DNA of 17,391 nucleotides from positions 1 to 17,391 of the forward strand of contig JACQGG010000070.1 in NCBI GenBank assembly GCA_016199665.1, given 5' to 3'. The translations under genes and the position numbers were made by a program. Under the pieces are notes generated by a model. The model saw only the letters and a program-made list of their open reading frames with translations, made no database searches and was not told where the DNA came from. Source of the stretch: Acidobacteriota bacterium. GTDB taxonomy: Bacteria; Acidobacteriota; UBA6911; JACQSX01. Below are positions 6,874 through 15,119 of the stretch, piece by piece (the first letter of the stretch is position 1; each line of letters begins with the position of its first letter).

Positions 6874-9021
6874 TTACTGCAGGACAATCAGGGAAAGATC
6901 CCCCACTTGGCGGAACAGGAGGGAGATTTCGCGAAGCAGGCAAAGGCGGTTGCGGCGGAGCTTGGGGTCTTGCGCCATCACCAGCACCTTGTCAAAGAAG
7001 CGGTCCAATTGCGGTCTCATTCCGGCCATGATCTTCAGCGCATCGTAATAATCGCGCCTCTCCATGTTCCGGTGAATAGCCGGCTGCAAACGGGTGAACT
7101 GTTGATGTAGCTCCTGCTCTGCCGCTTCCAGCAACAGGGTGTCATCAACCTTGCCATCATCCGGCGCTTGACCCGCCAGAATATTGTTAATGCGTTTGAA
7201 CGACGTGGTGATCGCTTCAAAGTCCGGTTCCACGCGCATCGCCTGGACTGCTCTGGCGCGGCGGTGCAGATCGGTCAGGTCGTCGTAGCCGGTTTCCAGC
7301 ACGGCGTTGATAACGTCGTACTGCATGCCCAGTTCGGCAAAAAAATGGCGCACCCGGGCGTTGAAGAAATCAAAGAGGTCGCGGAAAATCTCGTCCTCGC
7401 TTCTCTTGATTGAAGCCTTCAACAAGCTCAGGGCCACGGCAAACAATCCGCGCAGCGAGAAGCTCAGACCGCCTTCAACAGCAATCCGAACGATGCCCCG
7501 GCACTGGCGGCGCAGCGAGAACGGGTCGCTCGAACCGGTCGGGACAATCCCGATGCCGAACGACCCGCAGAGCGTGTCTAGCTTGTCGGCGATCGAGAGC
7601 AGCCGGCCGGTGGGAGAATCCGGGATCGGTCCCTCCTGTGAAATCGGCTGGTAGTGCTGGTAGATAGCTTTCCAGACCGCTTCCGGGTAGCCCTGGTCGC
7701 GAGCGTACAGACCCCCGACAACGCCTTGCAGCTCGGTGAACTCCTTGACCATCTCCGTGGTCAAATCGGTCTTGCAAAGGCGCACCGCGGTTTGCAGGTC
7801 CTCGGTCTTCTCCAGGCCGGTTTCAGCGGCCAGGTAAAGCGCCAGCTTGTCCAGCCGGCCAAGCTTGTCCTGGTAGCTTCCAAGATTCTGCTGGAAAAGG
7901 ACCTGAGCCAGGAGCGGCACCCGGTCCGCCAGCGCGCGGCGACCGTCAAACTCACGATAGAAGAGTGCATCCTCAAGCCGGGCCCGCAACACCCTGGAAT
8001 GTCCTCTTCGAATCCCATCAGGCGCGGTCACGGCGGTGTTCAGCACGGTCAGAAAACAGGGTTGAATTTTTCCTGCGCCGTCCACGACTGCGAAATACTT
8101 CTGGTGTTTCCTGAGCACCGTTACCAGGACCTCAGCCGGAAGGTCGAGAAACCTGGCGTCGAAGTCCCCCAGGAGAACGCCGGGGTATTCAACCAGATGA
8201 ACGACTTCGTCCAGAAGGTCTGCATCGGGAAGGGCGCGCATGCTTCGGGGAGGCGTAGATTCCAGCCCGCGAGCGATGAGGCGGCGCCGTTCCTCCGGAT
8301 CGATCAACACGTAGTGGCTTGCCAGCTTTTCCCTTAATTCAGCAAAAGAATGCACTTCAATCGTTCGTGGAGCCAGGATCGAATGGCCCGCGGTGCGGCG
8401 CCCACTCCGGACTCCGGCCAGATCGAAAGGAACCACTTCGCCGCCCAGCAGCGCCAGCAGATAATGAATCGGGCGGACAAATCGTTCCTGTCCCGGCGTC
8501 CAGACCATCGACTTGGGAAACGGAATCGACAACACGAGGCGCGGCAGCAACTCGGCCAGCACCTCTGCGGCGGGCCGGCCTTGTACTTGCTGTCGCAACG
8601 CCACATATTCCCCTTTTGGTGTGGAGACAATCTCCACCTGTTCGGGTCGGGCCTGATTTTTGCGCAGAAACCCCTCCAGGGCGCGTGTCGCGCCGCCCGG
8701 GTCAAAGGCCACCTTGCGCGAAGGCCCCAGAATGAGGTCGACCCGGTCCGACTGCCGCTCGGCGACTGCGGGGCAATACAAGATAAGACGTCTGGGAGTG
8801 CCGAAGGTCCGGATCGCGTCATGCTCCAGCCTCGCGTCACGGAGAGCGTTGGCAAAGTTGTCCTGCAGCCCCGCCATGGCTGCAGGCATCATGAGCGCCG
8901 GTATTTCTTCCGTGCCTATTTCCAGAACAAATTCTTTAACCCGATGGGAACCCGGCTGGGGAGATGGCTCCTCCAGCGGCTCCGGCACTTCCGTACGGCG
9001 CACTTCCAATATGGCATTCAT
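6874..9021 (-). CDS. glyS: Glycyl-tRNA synthetase beta subunit
   Basis: The product is the 715-residue beta chain of the bacterial alpha2/beta2 GlyRS, which binds tRNA-Gly and charges it with glycine together with GlyQ. The family opening EFVLEIGTEEIPALMMPAAM is present after about 28 extra residues (MNAILEVRRTEVPEP...). The central region (TVLRKHQKYFAVVDGAGKI; LADKVPLL-type LADRVPLLAQVLFQQNLGSY; SIADKLDTLCGSFGIGIVPT) and the C-terminal DALR-like anticodon-binding domain (RARAVQAM...FKRINNILAG) follow in order. Family members are usually a little under 700 residues, so the gene is full length with an N-terminal extension. No strong ribosome site precedes the ATG at 9021. It lies 30 nt after glyQ, consistent with one transcript. 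The 3' side carries no classical terminator but meets the inverted-repeat element at 6561-6791. Confidence 0.97.
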   Translation of the reverse strand: MNAILEVRRTEVPEPLEEPSPQPGSHRVKEFVLEIGTEEIPALMMPAAMAGLQDNFANALRDARLEHDAIRTFGTPRRLILYCPAVAERQSDRVDLILGPSRKVAFDPGGATRALEGFLRKNQARPEQVEIVSTPKGEYVALRQQVQGRPAAEVLAELLPRLVLSIPFPKSMVWTPGQERFVRPIHYLLALLGGEVVPFDLAGVRSGRRTAGHSILAPRTIEVHSFAELREKLASHYVLIDPEERRRLIARGLESTPPRSMRALPDADLLDEVVHLVEYPGVLLGDFDARFLDLPAEVLVTVLRKHQKYFAVVDGAGKIQPCFLTVLNTAVTAPDGIRRGHSRVLRARLEDALFYREFDGRRALADRVPLLAQVLFQQNLGSYQDKLGRLDKLALYLAAETGLEKTEDLQTAVRLCKTDLTTEMVKEFTELQGVVGGLYARDQGYPEAVWKAIYQHYQPISQEGPIPDSPTGRLLSIADKLDTLCGSFGIGIVPTGSSDPFSLRRQCRGIVRIAVEGGLSFSLRGLFAVALSLLKASIKRSEDEIFRDLFDFFNARVRHFFAELGMQYDVINAVLETGYDDLTDLHRRARAVQAMRVEPDFEAITTSFKRINNILAGQAPDDGKVDDTLLLEAAEQELHQQFTRLQPAIHRNMERRDYYDALKIMAGMRPQLDRFFDKVLVMAQDPKLRRNRLCLLREISLLFRQVGDLSLIVLQ

Positions 9022-9051
9022 CAGAGATTCACGGAGAAAGCGGCGGGACCG

Positions 9052-9939
9052 TCAGGCCACCTGGCTCTGCCCCTTCAGTAACGGAAAACCCAGCGTCTCG
9101 CGCGATGCAACGTAGCGGGACGCCACGTCACAAGCCAGGAGGCGCACCCGACTGATCAAACCGAGCCGTTCGGTCACCGAGATGGCGCCTCGAGCATCCA
9201 GCAGATTGAAGGTATGCGAGCACTTCAGGCAGTAATCGTATGCAGGCAAGATCCAGCCTTGTGCGAGCAGGTTCCGGCACTCCTTCTCAAATTGTGCGAA
9301 CTGCTCAAACAAGATCTGCGGATCGGAGGCTTCAAAGTTGAATCTTGAAAACTCATATTCTTCTCTCTGCCGCAGATCACCGTAAGTCAAAGTATCGTTC
9401 CACGGCAGCGAATAGACATCCTCCGCCCCGGCGATAAAGGTGGCAATGCGCTCCAACCCGTAGGTGATCTCCGCGGAAATAGGATTCAGGTCCAGACCGC
9501 CGGCTTGTTGGAAGTAGGTGAACTGGGTGATTTCCAATCCATCAAGCAACACTTGCCAGCCGATTCCCCACGCCCCCAGCGTTGGAGACTCCCAGTTGTC
9601 TTCCTCAAAGCGCAGGTCGTGCTCCCTCAGGGGAATGCCCAGCGCCCGCAGGCTCTCCAGGTACCACTGTTGCGCATCCAGCGGCGACGGCTTCAAGATC
9701 ACCTGGAGCTGGAAATACCGCTGCATGCGGTTGGGATTCTGTCCATATCGTCCATCGGTTGGCCTGCGGCACGGCTGCACGAAAACGACCGAATACGGTT
9801 CCGGCCCCAGGACGCGCAGGAATGTCTCAGGGTGCATCGTTCCAGCCCCCATCTCCAGATCGTAGGGTTGCTGCAACACGCACCCCTTTTGCATCCAAAA
9901 CTGCTGCAACTGCAAGATGACTTCCTGAAAATTCAGCAC
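9052..9939 (-). CDS. glyQ: Glycyl-tRNA synthetase alpha subunit
   Basis: The product is the 295-residue catalytic alpha chain of split GlyRS, a class II synthetase that activates glycine with ATP. Diagnostic segments are NFQEVILQLQQFWMQKGCVL at the N-terminus, YDLEMGAGTMHPETFLRVLG, RRPTDGRYGQNPNRMQRYFQ (motif 2 region), ILKPSP, and NWESPTLGAWGIGWQVLLDG. AEITYGLERIATFI contributes to the ATP-binding motif 3 region. The start is GTG at 9939, which lies inside the end of recO: the recO TGA is at 9935-9933, a 7-nt overlap that suggests translational coupling. Length matches the family (about 290-300 residues). Confidence 0.97.
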   Translation of the reverse strand: MLNFQEVILQLQQFWMQKGCVLQQPYDLEMGAGTMHPETFLRVLGPEPYSVVFVQPCRRPTDGRYGQNPNRMQRYFQLQVILKPSPLDAQQWYLESLRALGIPLREHDLRFEEDNWESPTLGAWGIGWQVLLDGLEITQFTYFQQAGGLDLNPISAEITYGLERIATFIAGAEDVYSLPWNDTLTYGDLRQREEYEFSRFNFEASDPQILFEQFAQFEKECRNLLAQGWILPAYDYCLKCSHTFNLLDARGAISVTERLGLISRVRLLACDVASRYVASRETLGFPLLKGQSQVA

Positions 9940-10679
9940 TGATTCAATTCCTTCAAGAAGCGGCCTGTTTTTAACGGTTTTTCCAGGTGGTATTGTATCA
10001 ATTTAGAATTGAGCTTCCCGAGATTTTTCAACGCCTGGCGGCTCCACTGCCCCCACGGAACCGCGCCGATCTTCCTGGAAAAAATCTCCCGTACGAGTTG
10101 ATGCTGGTCGGCATCAAGACTCAAGCGTCCTGAACCGCCGCAGTCACGGCACAGCGCCTCCTGCCCGCCCCCGTCAATGTAGACAGCGCCGGCGCGCAGG
10201 GCGCGACCGCAGCGGCCACACTGCTGCAATGGCGGGAAAACCCCTTCCAGCCGAAGCAGCCACGTTTCCAAGTATCGGGCGCGCATTTCCCATTCCAGGC
10301 GAAGGTTCGGATCCAGAACCGCAAGCGTAAGCCGAAACAGCTTTTCATTCACCTCCCCCTCCTGCGTAAATTCACTCAGCAGCTCTGCCACATAAGCGCA
10401 GTAATAACTCCCTTCGAGCGTGTTTCGATGCGCCGCGTGACTCTCCAGCAGATCGCAGCTATTGATCACGGCAAGTTCCTGGTTTTCTCTTTCGAAGAAA
10501 ATGACCCGCAGGTAACTCATCGGCTCCAGCGTGCTCCCAAAGTGGCTTTTCAAAAGGCGTGCGCCCCGCGCGATACCGCGTATCTTGCCGTAGCCTCGGG
10601 AAAAAAACACCGCGATGCGGTCCGCCTCGCGAAAGGGGTATGTCCGAAGTGTGATCGCTTCGCTGCTTTTCAGCGCCAT
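9933..10679 (-). CDS. recO: DNA repair protein RecO
   Basis: This is a 248-residue RecFOR-pathway mediator that helps load RecA onto SSB-coated DNA during gap repair. The N-terminal OB-fold reads SSEAITLRTYPFREADRIAV and GKIRGIARGARLLKSHFGST, the usual RecO opening. The helical C-terminal domain carries a zinc-binding set, Cys154-x2-Cys157 and Cys177-x2-Cys180. The ATG at 10679 has only AAGGA placed very close to it, so initiation may be weak, but the N-terminus aligns well with the family. It overlaps glyQ by 7 nt; recO next to glyQS occurs in other bacteria. The 101-nt gap to pssA shows no clear terminator. Confidence 0.95.
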   Translation of the reverse strand: MALKSSEAITLRTYPFREADRIAVFFSRGYGKIRGIARGARLLKSHFGSTLEPMSYLRVIFFERENQELAVINSCDLLESHAAHRNTLEGSYYCAYVAELLSEFTQEGEVNEKLFRLTLAVLDPNLRLEWEMRARYLETWLLRLEGVFPPLQQCGRCGRALRAGAVYIDGGGQEALCRDCGGSGRLSLDADQHQLVREIFSRKIGAVPWGQWSRQALKNLGKLNSKLIQYHLEKPLKTGRFLKELNQC

Positions 10680-10780
10680 GTCCTTAAGAAGCGTGAAAGA
10701 ACCTCGACGTGGAGAATGCGGAGTTCACCCATTTGCGATTTCCGCGTTTCACCTCGGGCGCGGAAAGGCGCGCCACCGCG

Positions 10781-11548
10781 TCACGGCTGCCGGGTTTCGG
10801 CTGAAGGCTCAGAGAGACGCGGGCGAACCCACTGGAAGAGCCGGGCAAGAGGACCGCTGGCCGCGTAACCGCATGCCAGCACCAGAAGAACGATCTGTGA
10901 GTAGAAGTAGATCAGCGCCAGAAGTACCGAAAGCAGGAGAATGTTCAGATGGGATTTCCCCCGGCCCAGGTGGAGTTGCTTGAGGCTGAAGTAGCGAATC
11001 CTGCTGATCATGAGGAAGGAAAGCACCAGCACCAGGATTGCCAGCAGGTTAGCCTTCACGGGATCGCTCACCGGAGTCTTGACAAAGTGCACGACCGCGG
11101 CGACCATGCCGGCTCCGGCAGGAATCGCCATGCCAATGAACTGCTTTAAACCCGCCGCCTGAGTGTTAAAGCGCGCCAGCCGCATCGTTCCGCAAATCAG
11201 GAAAACAAACGCGGTGAAGATTCCATAGTCTCCCAGCGGCGCCAATCCCCAGGCTGCCATGAGGATGGCAGGCGCCAGACCAAAGCTGATGACGTCTGCC
11301 AGCGAATCCAACTGCAGTCCAAACTCGCTGGTGGCGTTGGCCATTCGTGCCAACCGTCCATCCAAGCCATCCAGGACTATGGCAATCCCCACGGCCTTGG
11401 CTGCTTCGTCATAGTTGCCGTGCATCGTGGAGATGAGGGCAAAGAAACCACAAAAGATGTTTCCAACGGTAAACGCGCTCGGCAGGATAAACACGGAACG
11501 CCGCGGCGCTTTTCTCGGCAAACCCAGGCTCAACTGTTTTTGTTCCAT
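10781..11548 (-). CDS. pssA: CDP-diacylglycerol-serine O-phosphatidyltransferase
   Basis: This integral-membrane enzyme makes phosphatidylserine from CDP-diacylglycerol and L-serine. The CDP-alcohol phosphotransferase signature DGxxAR-x8-G-x3-D-x3-D is complete: D63-G64, A67-R68, G77, D81 and D85, with an extra Asp at 60. RSVFILPSAFTVGNIFCGFF precedes it, as in type II (Bacillus-like) PssA. Several hydrophobic segments follow, consistent with a multi-pass protein. I prefer ATG at 11548, giving 255 residues (MEQKQLSLGLPRKAPRRSVF). A TTG at 11569 would add seven residues, and neither has a strong ribosome site. The gene lies 32 nt after psd, so product and next enzyme are made together. Confidence 0.95.
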   Translation of the reverse strand: MEQKQLSLGLPRKAPRRSVFILPSAFTVGNIFCGFFALISTMHGNYDEAAKAVGIAIVLDGLDGRLARMANATSEFGLQLDSLADVISFGLAPAILMAAWGLAPLGDYGIFTAFVFLICGTMRLARFNTQAAGLKQFIGMAIPAGAGMVAAVVHFVKTPVSDPVKANLLAILVLVLSFLMISRIRYFSLKQLHLGRGKSHLNILLLSVLLALIYFYSQIVLLVLACGYAASGPLARLFQWVRPRLSEPSAETRQP

Positions 11549-11580
11549 CGCGAACCAGCCGACGATCAACCGTTTATCAT

Positions 11581-12195
11581 TCAGTCAGTGAACTTCCCTA
11601 TGATACTCGCTCCGCCCCGAACGCGGTCTCCTTTTTTTACTTCAAGCCGGACAAGCCCTGGCAGGAAAAGGTCGACTCGGGAGCCAAAGCGGATTAGTCC
11701 AATGCGTTGCCCCTTCCTCATCTGGTCTCCCGGCCGGACCCAGCAGACAACGCGCCGGGCAATCAGACCTGCGATCAAAGCCATCCTGACGCTATGCCGC
11801 CCCTCGTCCAGATCAATGACCGTCTGCTCATTCTCAACCGACGCCAACTCGTTAAAGGCGGCCCTAAACTTCCCGTTTCGGTGCTCCACCGCCGCAACGC
11901 GCCCTTCTACGGGCGCGCGATTGATGTGCACATCGAAGACCGATAGAAAGATGCTCACTTGAATGGGCAGCTTCCCGTTACCAAAGTCAATGCGAACCAC
12001 CTTGCCGTCTGCCGGGGAGACAATCAAGCCCGGGCTCGAAGGTATCTCCCTCTCAGGGTCCCGAAAAAAGAAGAGGACAAAGATGAAAAAAATCGCAGCC
12101 AGCCCCGCAAGCCAGAGCCAGGAAAAATACACAAGCAGCGCCACGGATAACAGCAGTGGGATAAGGAAGCGATAGGCATCCGAGGCGATCCTCAT
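11581..12195 (-). CDS. psd: Phosphatidylserine decarboxylase proenzyme, short (PSD-A) type
   Basis: The 204-residue product decarboxylates phosphatidylserine to phosphatidylethanolamine. A hydrophobic membrane segment spans residues 10-44, followed by FFFRDPERE and the conserved VSPADGKVV at about 59-67. FDVHINRAPVEG at 87-98 is a family hallmark. The self-cleavage site is RFGSRVDLFLP, with Ser172 expected to become the pyruvoyl group; this FGS form and the short length mark the PSD-A class. ATG at 12195 gives the usual MRIA opening. No Shine-Dalgarno is present: a GGCGGA-type repeat begins one base upstream of the ATG. Translation may be leaderless or coupled to a small upstream ORF whose TGA overlaps the ATG. 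The psd-pssA pairing supports both calls. Confidence 0.95.
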   Translation of the reverse strand: MRIASDAYRFLIPLLLSVALLVYFSWLWLAGLAAIFFIFVLFFFRDPEREIPSSPGLIVSPADGKVVRIDFGNGKLPIQVSIFLSVFDVHINRAPVEGRVAAVEHRNGKFRAAFNELASVENEQTVIDLDEGRHSVRMALIAGLIARRVVCWVRPGDQMRKGQRIGLIRFGSRVDLFLPGLVRLEVKKGDRVRGGASIIGKFTD

Positions 12196-12416
12196 ACCGA
12201 AGGCGGAGTGCCGAGGGCGGAGTGCCGAAGGCAGAAGGCAGGAAGGGGAAGGCAGGCGAAAATCGGGAAACTCGGAATGTTGGCCAGCAACAGACCCAGA
12301 TTTTTCAACAGTTTACGCTGTCTCCCTGGCTGTAATTCATTGGGTCGGTTGTGCCCCCCACGGGCAGTGCTTGGCCGCCCGCAGCCCCCAGCGAGCCATT
12401 CAAATTCTCGCTTCAT
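12192..12416 (-). CDS. Doubtful 74-residue ORF coupled to psd
   Basis: The ORF begins with ATG at 12416, preceded by GAGG at about 5 nt (AAGAGGATAA). It ends with a TGA that shares bases with the psd ATG (ATGA overlap), a common arrangement for translational coupling. The first 50 residues (MKREFEWLAGGCGRPSTARG...) match no family I recognise. The last 20 are encoded by the GGCGGAAGGC repeat block, which is free of stops in several frames. It may be a leader ORF that delivers ribosomes to psd, or chance. Confidence 0.2.
   Translation of the reverse strand: MKREFEWLAGGCGRPSTARGGHNRPNELQPGRQRKLLKNLGLLLANIPSFPIFACLPLPAFCLRHSALGTPPSV
12197..12257. repeat. Tandem GGCGGA-type repeat block directly upstream of psd
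   Basis: Three 14-nt units stand in tandem: CCGAAGGCGGAGTG (12197-12210), CCGAGGGCGGAGTG (12211-12224) and CCGAAGGCAGAAGG (12225-12238). Looser GGAAGG units continue to about 12257. The block begins one base from the psd start codon. Related units occur at 12441-12510 (opposite orientation), 16567-16705 and 17352-17391. Confidence 0.75.
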
Positions 12417-12440
12417 TTATCCTCTTATCTTCCGGGCCCC

Positions 12441-12510
12441 TTCCGCCTTCCCGCTTCTGCCTTCCGCATTCCGCCTCCTGTTCTACGCAATCCGCATTCC
12501 CCAATCCGCC
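12441..12510. repeat. Inverted copy of the repeat block (CTTCCGC/ATTCCGC units)
   Basis: The plus strand shows repeated TTCCGC units: TTCCGCCTTCCCGCTTCTGC, then CTTCCGCATTCCGCC, then ATCCGCATTCC and AATCCGCC. This is the reverse complement of the type seen at 12197-12257, so the two blocks flank about 180 bp as degenerate inverted copies. That enclosed stretch should hold the psd promoter, but I could not pick out a convincing -35/-10 pair. Confidence 0.65.
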
Positions 12511-12546
12511 ATAAACCGTGGTTTTCCACCTTAGACGGTGCCAAAC

Positions 12547-12574
12547 AAAAAAGCCCACCGTTACGCAACGGCGG
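12547..12574 (-). terminator. Intrinsic terminator after the phoH-ddl-ydcH cluster
   Basis: Read on the minus strand, CCGCCGTT (12574-12567), loop GCGT and AACGGTGG (12562-12555) form an 8-bp stem with one G-U pair. GC and a run of six T (12552-12547) follow. It lies 30 nt past the stop of the DUF465 gene and before the psd-pssA unit, so it separates the two transcripts. Confidence 0.8.
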
Positions 12575-12603
12575 ACATGCGTTTCGTTATAAGCCTGACG
12601 ATG

Positions 12604-12834
12604 TCAGCGACCCCGGACGGTCGCCTGCGCGCGAATGATGCGCGCCTGCATTTGATCTTTTAAGGCCAGTTTCTTTTTCTTTAGAACTGTTTCCAGGAGT
12701 TTCTCTTCATCTGAGAGAAACGGCTGGTGGGTGAGTTTGTCCAGTTGCTCGTCATACGAATGATGCTGTTCCACCAGCTTGCGGAATTCATCGTCCGTAC
12801 TGAGCAGGTAGTCCTTGATCTCTACATCCCCCAT
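12604..12834 (-). CDS. YdcH-like small coiled-coil protein (DUF465)
   Basis: The product is a 76-residue, highly charged helical protein of the YdcH/DUF465 family, whose function is not established. Recognisable segments are DDEFRKLVEQHHSYDEQLDK, then LSDEEKLLETVLKKKKLALK and DQMQARI. Charge and spacing suggest an alpha-helical hairpin or coiled coil. An upstream start at 12885 would add 17 residues (MIKCRRKRCE...). I prefer ATG at 12834 because AAAGGAGG stands 7-8 nt before it and the family normally begins there. It follows ddl by 66 nt and is the last gene before the terminator at 12547-12574. Confidence 0.85.
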   Translation of the reverse strand: MGDVEIKDYLLSTDDEFRKLVEQHHSYDEQLDKLTHQPFLSDEEKLLETVLKKKKLALKDQMQARIIRAQATVRGR

Positions 12835-12900
12835 GTTTGGCCTCCTTTGGCTTGATTCGCATCGCTTTCGGCGACACTTTATCAAATGGAAAATCCGGAT

Positions 12901-13947
12901 TCAACCCGTCGGCCCGTCGAGCGCCAGCTCAATCAATCTGTCCAGGAAGGTAGAAAAACTGTAGCCCGCGACCCGGGCCGACTGGGGCACCAGAGACGTG
13001 GCCGTCATGCCTGGAATCGTGTTGATCTCAAGAAAGTACGGCCTGGCGTCCTCTACAATAAAGTCCGAACGGCTGACCCCCCTGCAGCCGAGCTGAACAT
13101 GGATGCAGGCGGCCTGGGACTGGATCAACTGTGCCAGCGAAGCGGGCAATCTGGCTGGAATGATGTGCTCGGATCCCCCCTCGGCGTACTTGGATTGGTA
13201 GTCGTAGAACTTGCCCATGCTGGGAATGATCTCAATCAGCGGGAGCATTTCAGGATCGTCATTTCCCAGGATCGGAGCCGTAATTTCGCTTCCTGAAACA
13301 AAAGCCTCGGCGATGGCGTCCTGCCCAAGTTCAAAGATTTGGAGCAGAGCCTCTTCAATTGCCTCCCCCCGACCGTCATCCAGAACAAACGTCGCCACCG
13401 AAGAGCCGAGACAGTTTGGCTTGAGCACGGTCTTTTTCCCCAGAGAGGCGATGTCCGCCACAACTCTGGCCCGGTTGCAATCCAGGTCTCTTTTGGTGAT
13501 CAGCCGATCCTCCGGAACCAGAACCCCCAGCCCTCGGACGAAAGACTTCATGCGAAACTTGTCCATGGCGAGAGCCGAAGCGAGGACGCCGGAGCATGTG
13601 TAGGGAATGCCCAGCAAGTCCAGCATCCCCTGGATTGTGCCGTCTTCTCCCAAAGGACCGTGCAGCGCCAGGAACACCAGATCTATATCGCGCTCCAGAG
13701 GCGCTACTTCCGGGGAAATTCGCCGGATCAGCCCCGAATCTATTTTCGCCTGGCCTGCGGCTTCAATCTCGCGAATCGTGGGAGAATCGAGCAGCCACCG
13801 GCCATCGCGATCAATCTCCATTGGCAAAACTTCATACTTGGTCTTGTCCAGGTGCCGCGCAATCATTTTACCCGTGCTCAAAGAGACTTCACGCTCTGCG
13901 GACCGTCCCCCCATGAACAGCGCCACTTTGAGTTTTCCAGCGGTCAT
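12901..13947 (-). CDS. ddl: D-alanine-D-alanine ligase
   Basis: This 348-residue cytoplasmic ATP-grasp enzyme joins two D-alanines for the peptidoglycan stem peptide. Motifs in order are GGRSAEREVSL (13-23), LHGPLGEDGTIQG (95-107), GIPYTCSGVLASALAMDK (113-130), LKPNCLGSSVATF (175-187), EAFVSGSEIT (214-223), FYDYQSKY (247-254), RSDF (293-296) and EINTIPGMTATSLVPQ (307-322). The Mg-binding Glu/Asn and the omega-loop Tyr are present. Small departures from the common pattern are Cys for Gly in YTGSG, Ala for Gly in GSSVG and Ser for Arg in SGREIT; these look tolerable. It begins 8 nt after the phoH stop with only a weak AAAAG ribosome site, suggesting coupling. Confidence 0.96.
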   Translation of the reverse strand: MTAGKLKVALFMGGRSAEREVSLSTGKMIARHLDKTKYEVLPMEIDRDGRWLLDSPTIREIEAAGQAKIDSGLIRRISPEVAPLERDIDLVFLALHGPLGEDGTIQGMLDLLGIPYTCSGVLASALAMDKFRMKSFVRGLGVLVPEDRLITKRDLDCNRARVVADIASLGKKTVLKPNCLGSSVATFVLDDGRGEAIEEALLQIFELGQDAIAEAFVSGSEITAPILGNDDPEMLPLIEIIPSMGKFYDYQSKYAEGGSEHIIPARLPASLAQLIQSQAACIHVQLGCRGVSRSDFIVEDARPYFLEINTIPGMTATSLVPQSARVAGYSFSTFLDRLIELALDGPTG

Positions 13948-13955
13948 GAATTCTT

Positions 13956-14999
13956 TTACTGCGGGGGATCGTTTATGGCGTGCGTGGATGTCTTCTGAGA
14001 ACCAACGTCTGAGTTATTGACGTGGGTTTCCGCCGGAGCGGCGGTGGGTTCCGCGTCAGGTTGCGTTCCGATTTCATATGCCTTAATGATCAACTGAACC
14101 AGTTCATGGCGCACCACATCGCGCTGGTCAAAATAGCAGAACGCAAGGCCCGGCACCTGTCTCAACACCCGAATGGCATCGATCAGGCCGGACTGCCGGC
14201 CGGAAGGCAAATCCACCTGCGTAATATCACCGGTGATGACCGCCTTGGAGTTGAAGCCGATCCGGGTTAGAAACATCTTCATCTGCTCGGGGCTGGTGTT
14301 CTGCGCTTCGTCCAGGATGATGAAAGCGTCCCCCAGAGTTCGTCCCCGCATAAAGGCCAGCGGAGCAATCTCAATAATCTGGCGCTCCATGAATTTGCTC
14401 ACCTTCTCCGGATCCAGCATGTGATACAGGGCATCATACAGAGGTCTCAAGTAGGGGTTGATTTTCTCCTGCATGTCGCCCGGCAGGAATCCGAGCCGCT
14501 CTCCCGCCTCCACCGCGGGCCTGGCCAGCACGATTCTTTCTACCTTCTTGGTTTGCAGGAAAAGCACCGCCATCGCCACGGCAAGATACGTCTTCCCGGT
14601 TCCGGCAGGGCCTATCGCAAAAACAATGTCATGCTGTTGAATGGCCTCGATGTACTTTTTCTGGTGGGGACTCTTGGGCGAGATCTGCCTGCCGCCCGCG
14701 CCGGAAATCTGGAGTTTGGGAAAAAAATCGTGCAGGGTGAGAGCAGAGTTCTCGGCAATCTGCTTGAACGCAACCCTCAGATCCCCGTTCCGAAACTTCT
14801 CGCCTCGGCTTACCAGCTCGGAAAAGTCGGTGAGGATCTGCGTAAGGGCTTCTACGTCGTGAGTTTCTCCTTCGACCAGAAGGTTATCGCCGCGGGCGCT
14901 GATCTGGACATCAAACAAGGACTCGAGATAACGAACGTTCTGATCGTTCACGTCGAAGAGCACTTCGGCTCCTCGGTCGGGCAAAACGATTTTCTTCAT
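13956..14999 (-). CDS. phoH: PhoH-family ATPase
   Basis: The 347-residue product is a P-loop ATPase of the PhoH/YbeZ type. In other bacteria it works with YbeY in RNA metabolism; its exact reaction is unsettled. The N-terminal part (about 15-100) carries the KH-like segment seen in long PhoH proteins. The ATPase core follows: SPHQKKYIEAI, then Walker A GPAGTGKT (130-137), LARPAVEAGERLGFLPGDMQ, Walker B FIILDEAQN (226-234) and VITGDITQVDLPSGRQSGL. A tail of about 35 polar residues, rich in Thr, Ala and Pro, follows EIGTQPD and is not conserved. An in-frame TAG directly precedes the ATG at 14999, fixing the start. A perfect AGGAGG lies about 17 nt upstream, farther than usual. No ybeY follows; ddl does. 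Confidence 0.94.
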   Translation of the reverse strand: MKKIVLPDRGAEVLFDVNDQNVRYLESLFDVQISARGDNLLVEGETHDVEALTQILTDFSELVSRGEKFRNGDLRVAFKQIAENSALTLHDFFPKLQISGAGGRQISPKSPHQKKYIEAIQQHDIVFAIGPAGTGKTYLAVAMAVLFLQTKKVERIVLARPAVEAGERLGFLPGDMQEKINPYLRPLYDALYHMLDPEKVSKFMERQIIEIAPLAFMRGRTLGDAFIILDEAQNTSPEQMKMFLTRIGFNSKAVITGDITQVDLPSGRQSGLIDAIRVLRQVPGLAFCYFDQRDVVRHELVQLIIKAYEIGTQPDAEPTAAPAETHVNNSDVGSQKTSTHAINDPPQ

Positions 15000-15119
15000 C
15001 TACGAATCCGCCGGTTCCCCTCCTGGAATGCAAACCGCGGTCGCGCGGGCGCCGTCGCCGGTCTGCGCGCTGATTGAGAAACTGACCCCCTGGCAACCAA
15101 AACCCATGAATGACCCCGG

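Noticed and set aside
6643..6943. Small ORFs at 6643-6870 (+) and 6701-6943 (-)
   Set aside because: They translate the inverted-repeat element or run into glyS, have biased composition (Gly, Arg, Pro, Ala) and match no family.
12197..12510. The GGCGGAAGGC blocks as a CRISPR array
   Set aside because: Units are short and degenerate with no unique spacers of constant length, and no cas genes are present.
14911..15096. Minus-strand ORF upstream of and overlapping phoH
   Set aside because: It is in another frame from phoH, is Arg-rich with no recognisable domain, and overlaps a well-supported gene.
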